64,000 nucleotides of DNA from contig JBAJFG010000234.1 in assembly GCA_037903475.1 (NCBI GenBank), positions 434,001-498,000 on the forward strand, read 5' to 3'. The position numbers and the translations under genes were made by a program. Below the pieces are notes generated by a model. That model saw nothing but the letters and a program-made list of their open reading frames with translations. It made no database searches and was not told the DNA's origin. Source of the stretch: Ancylostoma caninum (Eukaryota; Nematoda; Chromadorea; Rhabditida; Ancylostomatidae). Shown here piece after piece: positions 14,301 to 26,300 of the stretch (positions within the stretch are counted from its first letter, which is position 1; every line of letters starts with the position of its first letter).

Positions 14301-17300
14301 CTCCACGGCTATGGGTGATTCCATTTTTTTGCTGATTCGAGATGACTATTCCTTCCCGAAAAAAATTTTTGCTTTCAAAAACTCCGAAGTTTGGGAAGAC
14401 TATTGGAGTTGTTTTAGTAAGAGGAATAGAAAAGAAAATTAGTGAGAAGAAAAAGAAAAGAAATTATTCAAATTCAAGAAGGATTTAAACTGAAGTGTTT
14501 CAATATTTCCCAGAATTATTATTTTCGTGTTTAAGGTGTTTTTCTCAAGTTCCTCAAACGAGCTTTTATTGCTACAGGCCCCACCTTCATCATAGCAGTT
14601 CTATCAGTAGTGGAGTTCATAATCGTACCCTCAAATATTGGGCTCGACCCACCCGCCCATAATGGACGAGTTTTCTGGAAGAATTGCTTGTTGTGACGAA
14701 TTCCCCGAGTAAAATGCCCAAGTTTTGTTGGGAAACTTGTCTGCCTTGGCCTTGAATGTAAATAAAAGCTATATTTTATGCCTCCTCGAGAGTATCTATA
14801 TATCCCACCACAGGATTTGGTCCCAGGAACAGCTGCTAGGGATTCCCTTAGGTAGTTTTGCCGGATTTGGAGGGTTCTTAGAACTTCGAGCCGTTTACTT
14901 TGAAGCTTGAGGTTTACTTATAGCTCTGAGTAGCTGTATTTTATGAGAGCAGCCGAAAAAGGTAATGAGCTCAGAAGTTGAAGGCCTAATGACCAACTAG
15001 GTATTAATTAACGATCACTGAAACTAATTGTTGGTGTTTTTGACACTTGTCCGAGTTGCACGCCGCTTTCTCGCTCTATTCCAACATTTTATTCACACTA
15101 AGCCTCATAATATCATCTAGGAATTGCTCTGTTCACCCTATGTTCACCCTTCTCGTCTACCGTACATATACCAACCATATGTAGTTCAAGATGATGTCAC
15201 TATCGCAGGTTCCATAGCGCTTTCACACAATTTTGGTGGATTCTTTGAAAATCTCCACTATTTGCACTCACTTTCCGTTAGCATTTGGGCGAGACCTAGC
15301 GTGCCCTTTTTCCGCTTGTTTATTACTGGGATGCCTGGAATTCCTGGATTGTTATTCTGCTGACGTTCTGCTTACAACTCGCTTATTCAATTTCCTCACG
15401 AATTTTACTCCGAGAAGTTTAGAGAACTGAATATTCCTGAAAAGGATGGAAATGAGAGGTGTCTGGGTGTTTTCCCCGGGCAAATTGCGCAAAAAAGAGG
15501 GAGAAAATAAAAGAGAACCCGCCTAAAGTGTTGCTATGTGTAGAGTTTTTTTTCCAACAGGAGTATTACGCAGAACGAACTGAAATGGATAGCGTGGTGA
15601 CTGCTTGTCTATCATCTAAGAAGGGAAATTTTCTGTCGGGATAAAGAAGAAACAAATTTCTGGGAAACTTCAGGAAAGTCAAACATTCTGGCATCTTTCT
15701 TGCATGTTGAAGGCAAATTTTCTACCGGCTAGTCGAAGCGAAAGTCAAAAACCATGTCTGTAAGTCAATGAGCAGTCTGAGGCTTAGTTGTCATGTATCC
15801 CTGGTCCATATGTGGTTGGGCATCTAACCTCCTATTCCACCCATGGCTTTCAGGGTTGCGCCGCTGTTTCTTCCGGATCTTGCCGGAAAATCTCGTCGGA
15901 ATCCCAACCTCGCCAGCAAAACACAGAAAAAAAGTTGTTTTTGCTTCAGCTATACGCAGATCCAGACTGCAATTACGAGAGCGAATGGAAATAGCGCACA
16001 TCCTGCTAATTTTTAGGAAAACGCTAACACAGCGTCTCGATTGATGCATACATTAATTGCTGAGCAATAGTACCGTGTAATTGCTGGGAAATTCTTCTTG
16101 AAAAATTGTGTTTGCAGTCGTTTTTAGGCGTATCATCACTGTTCTGTATTCAGAAAAAAACCAGGTGGCGGGTATTGTGGAATAGAACCCCCGCGAGAAC
16201 TGGTCCCCGCGCTTTATTTATGGAAATATCAAGATTTATTCGCGTTTCAATGGTCAATTATAACAGCCACAATCTGCCGATCCCTTTCTCGTCAACTATG
16301 TAGGGCAGATAGCCTCTGCAATCCCATTTAGATGGAAGAGTCAACGCCGTCTGGATATCACATTTCATCGCAACGTTTCCTTCACATTCGTAATGGCTTG
16401 GAAAAAACTTGCACTTCTCTTTATTGCCCCTTTATCCGACACTCAGAGCACAATTCGGTTTGAATTTCTGAATGTCAGCGCAGTCGGACTTCGAGGGCAG
16501 CAATATTCTGGCATTGAAGCTTAAAATTTTAGTTGACTGATTTTGGTGGGCGTGTCTTGCAGTTCAGATTTCGATGTGTCCTGTACTAGAAAATGTGTGG
16601 AATAGAGCAAGGATGAGAACGTGTTTTGTTGGCCAATGGGTTGTGGAAATAGATTAAATACAAGTAAATACACGTCTATACAAGTTTGGCAGCAGTGAAG
16701 AGCTTGCGAGAACTGGTCCCCATGCTTTTCTTGATGCTATATGTGCGTAAGCAGAGGTTCGAATTATTGTACATGACTCATATCGAGCAGATATAATGTT
16801 TTATGCACTTGGATGGCTATCATCCTCTTTGATGTCGTGTGGATTCCTGGCAAACGAAACCCTCACAAGAACTGGTCCCCATCTTTCCCCTGCTGTACCT
16901 CGGGCCAGCTCTGTAGCCTGAACCTCCTCGCTTAGACCTCATACGCCCACCGTTAATCAAGGCCTATTCTCGCATATGCAAGCCACTCCTATCCCACCCA
17001 CCCATTTGTTGTACTCTTCGTAGAGGAGGTTCCAAACTCGTCCTTTCGCCATAACATCATTTCGGGTACGATATTGCAGTGCGCGGCTGAATGGAGATGT
17101 GCAGCAGATGTGGTTGTACTTTTGCTCAGCAGCTCACACGTACATCTATTCCTGTTCAGGAATGCATGTGCCTTCAATGAAATAAGCACTGAGGTGTGAG
17201 GCATCTAAAAAGGGAGGGTGCACGTTTTGCAAGGGGGTGGGGGTGACGTGTGGATTCTTGGGATTCTTGTAGCCTGGGTTTCCACAAGGGTCACGCTTCC

Positions 17301-20300
17301 ATCATGTATCATCAAGAGGTGTCTCTTCCAGAAAGGCTTTAGCAGGACGAATTCAATAATTGCTTACCTGTTGCACTTATATATGGAGCAAATTTCATAT
17401 GAAGATGTTATGGGTTTCCTACAAAAAGCGAGCAAAGACAAAACAAAGACATTTAAAGGATATATTGCGCAGAATTTTTTACAGCTATTCCTGTTAAAAC
17501 TAGCAGGCAGTAGACCTTTTTCCTGACTAACATCCACATTTGTCTAATTGTCGGGAAGCATGACCAGTATAGGGCATTCAATTCTCCACTGCCAATCAGG
17601 CTTGGAGATTTTCATTCAAATCTACCAGCCATAGTGCGGGGTGGGAAGGGGGGGGGGGAGTGGGGTGGGGTGAGGTACAGACAAAATGAAGACATTTCAA
17701 AGAATGTATTACTCATGAATATTTGTCCAAAGTAGTCGCTTATTCAGACCTTGACTGAGTCTAACCTGGGCTGGGTTTCATGAAACGATAACCAAGCCAC
17801 CAACTTTTGCCGTCTGCGTCTCTTAGCTCTATGAAGTCAATACAATAGCCAATCAGGCTAGTTATCCTTGGTTTCCTTGGTTATCGTTTCATGAATCCCA
17901 GCCCTGCATGTTGCATGAGATGTACAGGGTTTTAATGATGTTCATGACTCTCCTGGATATGGCTGCAATTCCTAGCCTGTCGAAAGTGTACAAGTTTTCC
18001 CAGCAAAACAGTTCGCGACACCACTGTGCAAACGGCTCGGGTTAGCAAATTTCGGCTATCCAGGGGGTAGTAGGCTAAATCAGATTTCTTTGAGAAAACA
18101 CGCCCCCTTTGCGCTATGAATATCTAGATATTGTATTACATGAATACTTATTTGTTACACTATATTAACAATGTTGTATCAACAACAGGAACATTTATTT
18201 CTGCCACTAATGGTTCGCAACGTCCCCTTTTTCTGGGTCATATCAAATCTCGCCTAGAAACTATTGTCTTATGGGTCCACTGCGTCTGGATTGCTTTCTA
18301 GATTGCTCACGCTGCTGTGCCTCATCCCAGATAGGAAGCTTCTCTCATCAGTGACTCTATACAAACCATGTCCCGTACGATGAATGAACCTAAACACAGT
18401 GATCATTGGTGCGTCTAATTAATTTTCCGGCTATGTGTCCGGAAAATCTGTTATGATCGTGTGGCCCGAAGGGAATCAACACACCGCTGTTGTTTTCCGA
18501 GCTGTGTTTGAGCCGAAGTGCAGTCGGTGCGCAGAACTTGTCAGCATTAGCTACGATCTGACAGTTATACATGTATGCATCACAAAACACTATCCTAAGC
18601 CGACATAAATAATCCAGAGATTGATCTTTGATGGGTTAAAGTGGAGCAGGGAGACAGTGACGTGGGTAGACGTGAAAACTCATCCGAATCATCCCATTCT
18701 ATTATAATGACGTGCATCGACTCTATTTCGATAGGAATCCAATGAAGAGCAATGGGCTAACATCACTTTGTATATGCTTGCGAGTGTCATGCATGCAGCT
18801 ATGCACCTTTGACGAAACCATGGCGCATGTGAGAGGCTCGCGTATGCAGTTTCACGGCCATACATCACCAAGAAATTATAAAGCAATCTATACCATCATG
18901 TAGACACATGCGTTTGACGCGCATGCGTCTATATGATGAAGGACAGGGCCAGTCGCATCGCTGACGCAGGTCGGCCGCACGCGTTTACGGTATCACGGCG
19001 GCCGCGCCTTCTCTCCATTGAAGATGTACACGCCATGTTGGTCGGTCTTCATAGAGAAATCTTCCGCATATGGATACGTGCGTATGACGCACGCAGCTAG
19101 TATAAATTGCCCTTATCTCGTAAATGAATACGTCTGACGCGGATCTGACGCACATCTGACGATATTGGAGTGGTCGTAGCTATCGCTTTCGTTAGTCCGT
19201 CCGTGCGTGCGTCCGTCTGCCTAGAGCCGCATGGTTACGGTGATGGCGAGAACGAGAATTCCCTGCAGTAACTGTAAAAGTAACTCGAAGCAGGCAGTAT
19301 GTCCGACCTGCGTGCGTCCGTCCATCTGGGTCTATTATCTGTTTTTTTTTGTGTATAGATATTTATTTGCTACGTAAGCCTTCAGTTATGTGAATATTTG
19401 GTTATAAAACGAGAACAAAAATAGTTGAAACGCAACACACATAGCAGTTGCCACAGTTGGGATAAACTATAATATAGATGGACAATCAAAAGCCGACACG
19501 TTCAAGGCAAGGTGTCTCTTATTCTTCTGAAAGGTTTCTGGGAAATTTCCGTTCCTCTTCTGAGGGAGGAACATTTTTCATCCTGTTCCTGCTTTCAGAG
19601 AAATACTTTTTAAACTGTTGGTTGGTTTCCTGGAACCTCCTCGGAATAGCGCATAAGTACACTACTCCTTGTCGGAAAGATGAACGATCGCGCGTGCGGT
19701 TTCACTGCGTCTTGGCTGCAGAATCGTGTCGAGACCTACTCTAGCCTATTAGATATCAGCAAAATAGAATATTATATGAAAGCTGTACAGCCAATCATTC
19801 AACGTGAGTGTTTGAGGGTCCCCGGATTTTCAGGACTTTGCTCTGAAGCAGACCCCTAGTGAAAAAAGTAAGGCAGGTGAATCCCACCCAAGTAATTCTT
19901 TTGGATGCTGGAAACGCTACACTCCATGGATTCTGTTCCCTTACCACCCGTTATCCTCTTCCATTCCTATTCCTGAAAAACCACTAAAAAGGCGCCTGCA
20001 TTTGAGAAAACGACGTTACTGAGCTGGTGTGGCGAAAGCCTACAAAAACGCTGCTTGAGGTTTTCCTTGAGAGTTCGCCTCAAAGCCACTGGGAATCCAC
20101 AATAGCCAAGATGCAAGAACTCGCTCATGCATAATTTTTAGTCGCTTTCCACCCGTTCTTTTTGTGGGAGCAGATTTTCCTTAGCAGAAGTGCGTCTTTT
20201 GAGAGCTCACGTACTGGGTGGCAAAGGAGATGGGTGGGTAAAGATTTCTGCATTTTTTACCAGGTGTTTTTTTTTTGGTTGTTTAACCTACTTAGCAATA

Positions 20301-23300
20301 GTTTTGTCAGCAGGATATCTCTGTAATCTGCACACAGCCGTTCACATCGCCGTAATTTAGCCGCGAGCTGATGTGCAACGATGTGAGTGACAGGCGATGC
20401 TCCTGATACATGAACTATGGTCTCTGGCCTCCTGGATTTTCACATCCATTGCTTGTCCCACGAATCCATAAAGTTTTGGAATCAATCGGATACATTACAT
20501 AGAACTCAAGCTGAATAGCGTTTACTACAGCAGCCGTGCAGCAATTACGTGCTGCATCCCTTCCGCCTCTGCCTGTTCCCGGAATTCCGTCACACGCGCA
20601 GTCACGCGTGACGTCTTCTGAGCTGCGGAGGTCTCAGGCAGAATATTCATTCGCATCGGCGCAGCTTCAATATGTCACGACGCTAAATATAAATGAGTTT
20701 CCCACCGTGAACTGAGGCTTCTCCGAATAGCGGTAACGTTCCTGCCTTACGGGGCGAGAATCCTGGGAAAGTTCCGGGATTTTGCACGGGGTCTACATAT
20801 TTGCTGCGCTGGTAGCGAGCAATGGGTCCGATGGAGTTCGAGGAGTATGAAATCTGATCTCCTTCAGGAAACGATCAGAATAAACCATGAGATTTCAATT
20901 TCTGGAGAAAAGGAACGAAGAAAGGCGAAAACGCAAATTTTTGAGCTTACCACGGCTTTTCGTGAAGGGTAACCGTGAATTGTAATGGAATTGCATTACC
21001 TTTTATACCAAAAATAGGTGAGAGTTAGAGTGAGAGTTATTTGCGCATGAATTTGCAATTTTGGTGCTGAACGGTAGGTAGCCTTGCAGGTTTTCACCTG
21101 AGGCCGCATGCATAATTGAGATTACCCAGGGTAAAGATGTTGATAGCCGCAAGTTTGCCCATCGTTAACGCGGTCACTTTCACCCCGGTAATCTCAATTA
21201 TACATCCAGGAACCGCATGTTTCATTAGATTACCCATGATAAACGTGTGAACACAACACAATATTACCTACGGTTGACAAGCGCGTCATCACATTACGCT
21301 AGGTAATCTCATTGACGCATCTAGGGGCCGTGTGCATTATTCAAGTTACCCAGGGCAAGCGTGTTAACACACCACAAATTTATCCATCGTTAGCGTGGGT
21401 GTCAACACGTTTACCCTGGATAATCACAATCATCCATCAAAGCCACAGATTGTTCTCTACATAATCAGGGCATGTTTATTATGCTCTTTCTCCTCTTATT
21501 TCTCCCTTACTCTTCTGTGTGGCGCTAATAGCGCATTTCTGCATTTGCTGCCCTCTTCGCCCCAATTATTGGTCTTTTAGCTCAGATATTCTCTCCGGAA
21601 AGAAGCATTATGGAAGCCGTTGTCATGCTCTGCGCGGTTAAGAACGACCCTGCTTAACTTGACGATTTTTATCTGAGTAAACAAGGAAGTAACCCAACGC
21701 AATCGAAATCCGGAAAATTCGTGAATTTCGGCACCCTCACTCATGTGAATGCCAATCCATGCAACAATTGCCAGCTCTTACCCACGTCCTTTTGTTTTGG
21801 GAATGAAAAATCGTGGAAAGGGATTCCAATGCTGAGAAATAATGTGGTCGATAGCCACCTGCTGGCCGTCAGAGTTCTGTGCTGCGGCGGGTAAGGGATG
21901 GTAGTGGGGGAGGACGAGGGGGAGGTAGGGTTGGAAAATTGTTATCTGTGGAGGGATCGTATTCTTTAGATGTTAATGCCATATAAAAACTCCTTCTATT
22001 TCCAAAAAAAAAGCTTCCAACGTGGCTTTCATTCCTGAATTGGTCCCTTAATCTTGAAGAAGACCTGCTCACCACTTTTCATATCAGCTACGATTGGTCG
22101 CTTCTTTGTCCTCATGAAGTCAAAAAATTCCTAGGGAAAGTAAACCATGCCCCCTTTCAATTATTTGTAGGGCAATTTGTTATTTACTTCCGATGATTCG
22201 CAGGGCTTTACAAGGTTCCACATAAGTTGGAAAAAAATCCTGGAAAATCCTCGATTTTCTGTTTATTTAATTATCTGCGCTGACTTCCTTTAATCGTACC
22301 TCTTTGGGTCTTCATGGATTTCGTTAGGTTGTGAATTTTCGAAAAGATTCCCGGCAAAGACTCCCTTATAGGGAGAAAACTCTAATGAAGGCGAATGATT
22401 TTCTTGCTAACCAACAGCTGTATTCAGCCATTAATATATGTACATACATCATCCTACCTTTAATCTTCTGTTTTAGGGCTTGCGTATGTACGTGGCGCTC
22501 ACGTACACAGCATTCAACATCGTTGGATTTGTCGTGAACATATGGGTGTTGTACGTGGTTGCACCGTTGCTGTTCGCTCCTGCTGTCAAGGTTAGTGCAT
22601 TGCTTCCGGAAATTTTTGCACGCTACAGTATCCTAGGTCTGCAAAAATGGAGTTGCCCCTGGTGAAAATGAGATTTCTATGGAGTTTTGTAGAAAGTGGC
22701 ACGCAGCTGCCTGGGCATGCAGAGGCATGCAAATATTGTAGGTCTCAAAGGTGGAATTCAAGTGGTTTTCTTTCAAATCTACCAAATCCCGAGCCTTATG
22801 ACTATGTATGTGTTATTTTGTAAGGATGGTTTTACGGAGGCATTTTTAACGTAGGTTGCTGCTATACTCCCACAGTTCATCATATTCGTCCGCTACGGCG
22901 TGACGAGACTGGCTTTGATACGTATTGATTGTGGGCGGTGCGTCGCTGGCGCTATCGCAGCCGCAGTCAGGCACTAATCGATATGTATCAAAACTACTCC
23001 TGCAGCTCCGCAGTGACTTTGTCCTTATATGTTCTTCTCGAGGATTGGCATTATTTGAATTGTAAGTACATGGACCTAAAACGTGTGGTTGTCTCCTGGC
23101 TGCAGCAGCTGCTGATATAGTGCTGCAAGCAATGGCCTGTCGGTTTTGATTGCCCACCGGTGTGAACAAGTATTAACTCAGGATATCGTAAGAGTTCAAA
23201 CTTCGAATTTACGAACTTCAACCGTTGAAGAAGGCAGATCTCACGGAATGAGCACGGCATTTATTTGTTTATTTATTTATTTGTTTACCGAATACACCAC

Positions 23301-26300
23301 ATAGGTGCACCATCAAAAGTCGTGTGACACAATTCACCAATAAATAGTTAAACCTACAAACGAAAAAAGCTGAATAATACCTAATAACTCGACCATTAGA
23401 AACGACATCTAGTTCTAAAAAAAAGAGGTGATGGGAGGATGGCATCAATATGTTGCTACCGAAATTTCAAGTAGCACCTGCCTTTTTTCTATCATTCCCA
23501 GGTCTAGCAATCACAGCCTCTGCTACGTAACTCTCAACACTCACATGATTTGTGAGTAGCCTCGCTAGCATATTACCAACGAAATTGGCTCACTATACTC
23601 AGAAACTGCTCCAGACGTTTGCACACGATTTGTTATTCTGCGCGCTTCTCCGAAGACGCCTCAATATTATTTTCCAAATGAGGTTTGGAGCATAACACGT
23701 AGCGTGAGGTTTCTATCCGCACAGATGGGCAGTGGGGAAGTTTTCTTAGCAGTTAAAACTTGTAATTACTTTGTCGTTTAAACGCATTTTGAAATGCATT
23801 CAAAATTGAACGCTTCTCTTTTTTGGCTCAATGACTGATGACCAGCAGTGGTAATTATATTGAAGTTTGATGTCTCTATGTTCACTTCATTGTAGGGATC
23901 TATAAATACTCATAGGAATACTCTGAAGGTCATAATTTTATTCTGACAACACAATTTTCGAGTTTGGTCATTGTTTTCATCATATTCTTTGGTTTTCTTC
24001 CATGAAAACGTGAAAGATGATCTTTGACGTGAATCCGTGAATCGGTGAGTGGACAAGGGTGTTACTGGAGTTAACTTGGTACAAAACTCATAAAACCACG
24101 CTATTAGTGCACATCGGTTAAACCTAAAAGTGACATGCGTGGGAAGGAGCTATTTACGGATTCGACAGATAGCCTGTCGCAGGGGGGGGGGGGGGAGGGA
24201 GGGGGGAGGGGGGTTGGATTGGTTTATGGTGGCCACGGTGGAGTTATCGGCTATGGATTTTGAGCAGGCTTCTCGCCTACCGCTCACATGGATTTTCGGG
24301 CCCAGTTGTCTTAGTGGGCTAACTTCTCTGGTAACGGCGCAGCACGAACGCACCCCGAACGGCGTAATGGTTCGGTTAGAAACGCTAGCAGCAACGGTTC
24401 CCAGTTGCTGCCATCTTCCCCTTGATTGCTGCTCGAGCTGTTGGCCCTTTGGCAGCAATTGCTGAAAGACGGCAGCAATCAAGGGGAGGATGGCAGCAGC
24501 TTGGAACCGTTGCTGCCAGCGTTTCTAACCGAACCATTACGCCGTTCGGCCTGCGTTCGTGCTGCACAGTTATCAGAGTTAGAGAACTAACAAGACAGGT
24601 ATCATGCAGCGCTAGTCTAGACAGACATTTAGGTCTTTCTCTTTTTTGAACATTCGAATTCTTCGGATCTAGTCCCGAATAAATAATCAAATAAATTGAA
24701 TTAATCGATTTTTATTCGGGCCTCAGTATAGTGCTCCGGATAGCTGTGCAGGGATGGATAACGACATGAATGGGACAGAAGATTTTGAAACCAGGGTATC
24801 CTCCCCCTCCTCCTGTACGGTGACTGTGGACTGATACTGCTGTAAATTTTGCACTAGTATTTGTCTTCATTTTGTGAATGGGTATGAGAACTTCTTGTTT
24901 CTAAACACTGGTTATCTCACGGTTTTCGGCAGATTTCATGGATGCTGCTTAGAATATTACCAACGGCTCTTCCTTGTGTGAAAGCAGCTTTTTATTGGGT
25001 CAAGAAAACAATCTGCAGCAATCCAGAAATTTTCCAGAAATCCCGAAAATCTTCAGGAAGGAACCTGTTTCAAAATTTGTTCGTTTAGGTGCCAAAGAGC
25101 ATCCTTTTCTTCATCTTTGCCCTAGTTGTCGGTGACTTGACCACCATGATTGGTGAGTTTGTACTTACCCTGGATATGCCCCTCCCATTAACCCTGTACC
25201 ATATTTCAGCGATGTTACTGCTTATTATCGAGCTCGTTTTTGGCACCTGGCAATTCAGCGCCGTCGCCTGCACGTCGTATCTGGTTTTCGACTCTATGAA
25301 CAAGTACATACTTCTTGCATTAGGGGTTTATCAACCTGGGGAACAATTCTCGTTTTTAGATTCGTTGCCCCAATCATAGTGTTCCTGATTAGTAGGACTT
25401 GTTATACTACTGTGTGCTTGGATAAAACCAGTGGAGAACGAGCTGCTACATTGAAGGCGAGTCCAAGTTGTCGACCTTCGCCATTTTTCGGTATTTATGC
25501 GTATTCGAGTCTAGAAAGACTAATATAGCTTACTTTTTAGTATGCTGTCCTGCAAGTAGTCTTTGCTCTTGGATGTGTGATGGTGCTCCTTTGGCCTGTC
25601 TTCGCTTATTCAAAGGTACAGTTTAAACTGTTTTCGCGGCTGCGGAGTGTATACACTTCTCGCTTCTGGTGAAGAACTGGAAAATTACTTACATCAATCA
25701 ATCATTAATTACTTAATACTGAACTGATTACTATATCACCTCACTGATTACAGGCACTAAAAATCACTGAAAGTTTTTATTTCCTTAAAAGATATAATTT
25801 TGAATTTCGACCTCCGCTTTCAGAAATTATTTTACTAGCTATTTTATTCATTAGAATCGTCTGATTATTTAATTTAATACAGTGTGATTATTCAAGGTGT
25901 TCACCCACATTCTCCATCAGAACAACACTACCAAGGAAGTGACGTACATTCTGAAGTGTGGATTTTCACCCCCGCCAGGTAAGGAATTCCTGATTTTCCA
26001 AGTTCTTGGACTGCCGCTATACTTCATGTCTTCTGTGGCAGTCGGTCACCATCGCTCAGGCGGCAGCAATTTTGATTCTCATTGATTTTGGGCGAGAAAT
26101 CGCTGGTGTCGCCGCGGCCACCAGCGATCCATACATAATAAAATCGATGTCCCCTACACGACAGCGATTCAGGGTGCTATACTTCACGTGGAGTATAGCG
26201 CCAGCTTCGAGAAAAGAAAACGGTTGATCCTCCTGGCACCACATTTATAGTTCACATGAGGAAACATCATTATTTAGTGAGGTTTGCAGGATGCATGGGC

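Larger units (their letters stand above)
4381..22476 (+). other. Inferred 18-kb first intron of the GPCR gene; repeat-bearing, no supported gene
   Basis: Open frames here are short, overlap each other on both strands and show no recognisable domain. It holds an (ATTT)n tract (11256-11310), a three-copy CAACAAGGAAGAG-type repeat near 11927-11962, GATTACCC palindromes (6481-6530, 14190-14300, 21105-21430), a foldback MITE (17768-17904), three scattered GAGAACTGGTCCCC motifs (16197, 16710, 16871), a poly-G tract (17648-17660) and a CG-rich TGACGC-motif stretch (18910-19320). Frames at 6058-6363 and 13370-13795 are the longest but have no family signature. Confidence 0.4.

Noticed and set aside
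24150..24690. Paired frames of 101-111 codons on both strands
   Set aside because: Product of the foldback symmetry at 24318-24592.
25089..25379. Reading the 96-codon open frame as one exon of the GPCR
   Set aside because: Splitting it at GTGAGT...TTTCAG gives a better TM2 and keeps phase; the read-through adds a non-membrane loop and then a stop.
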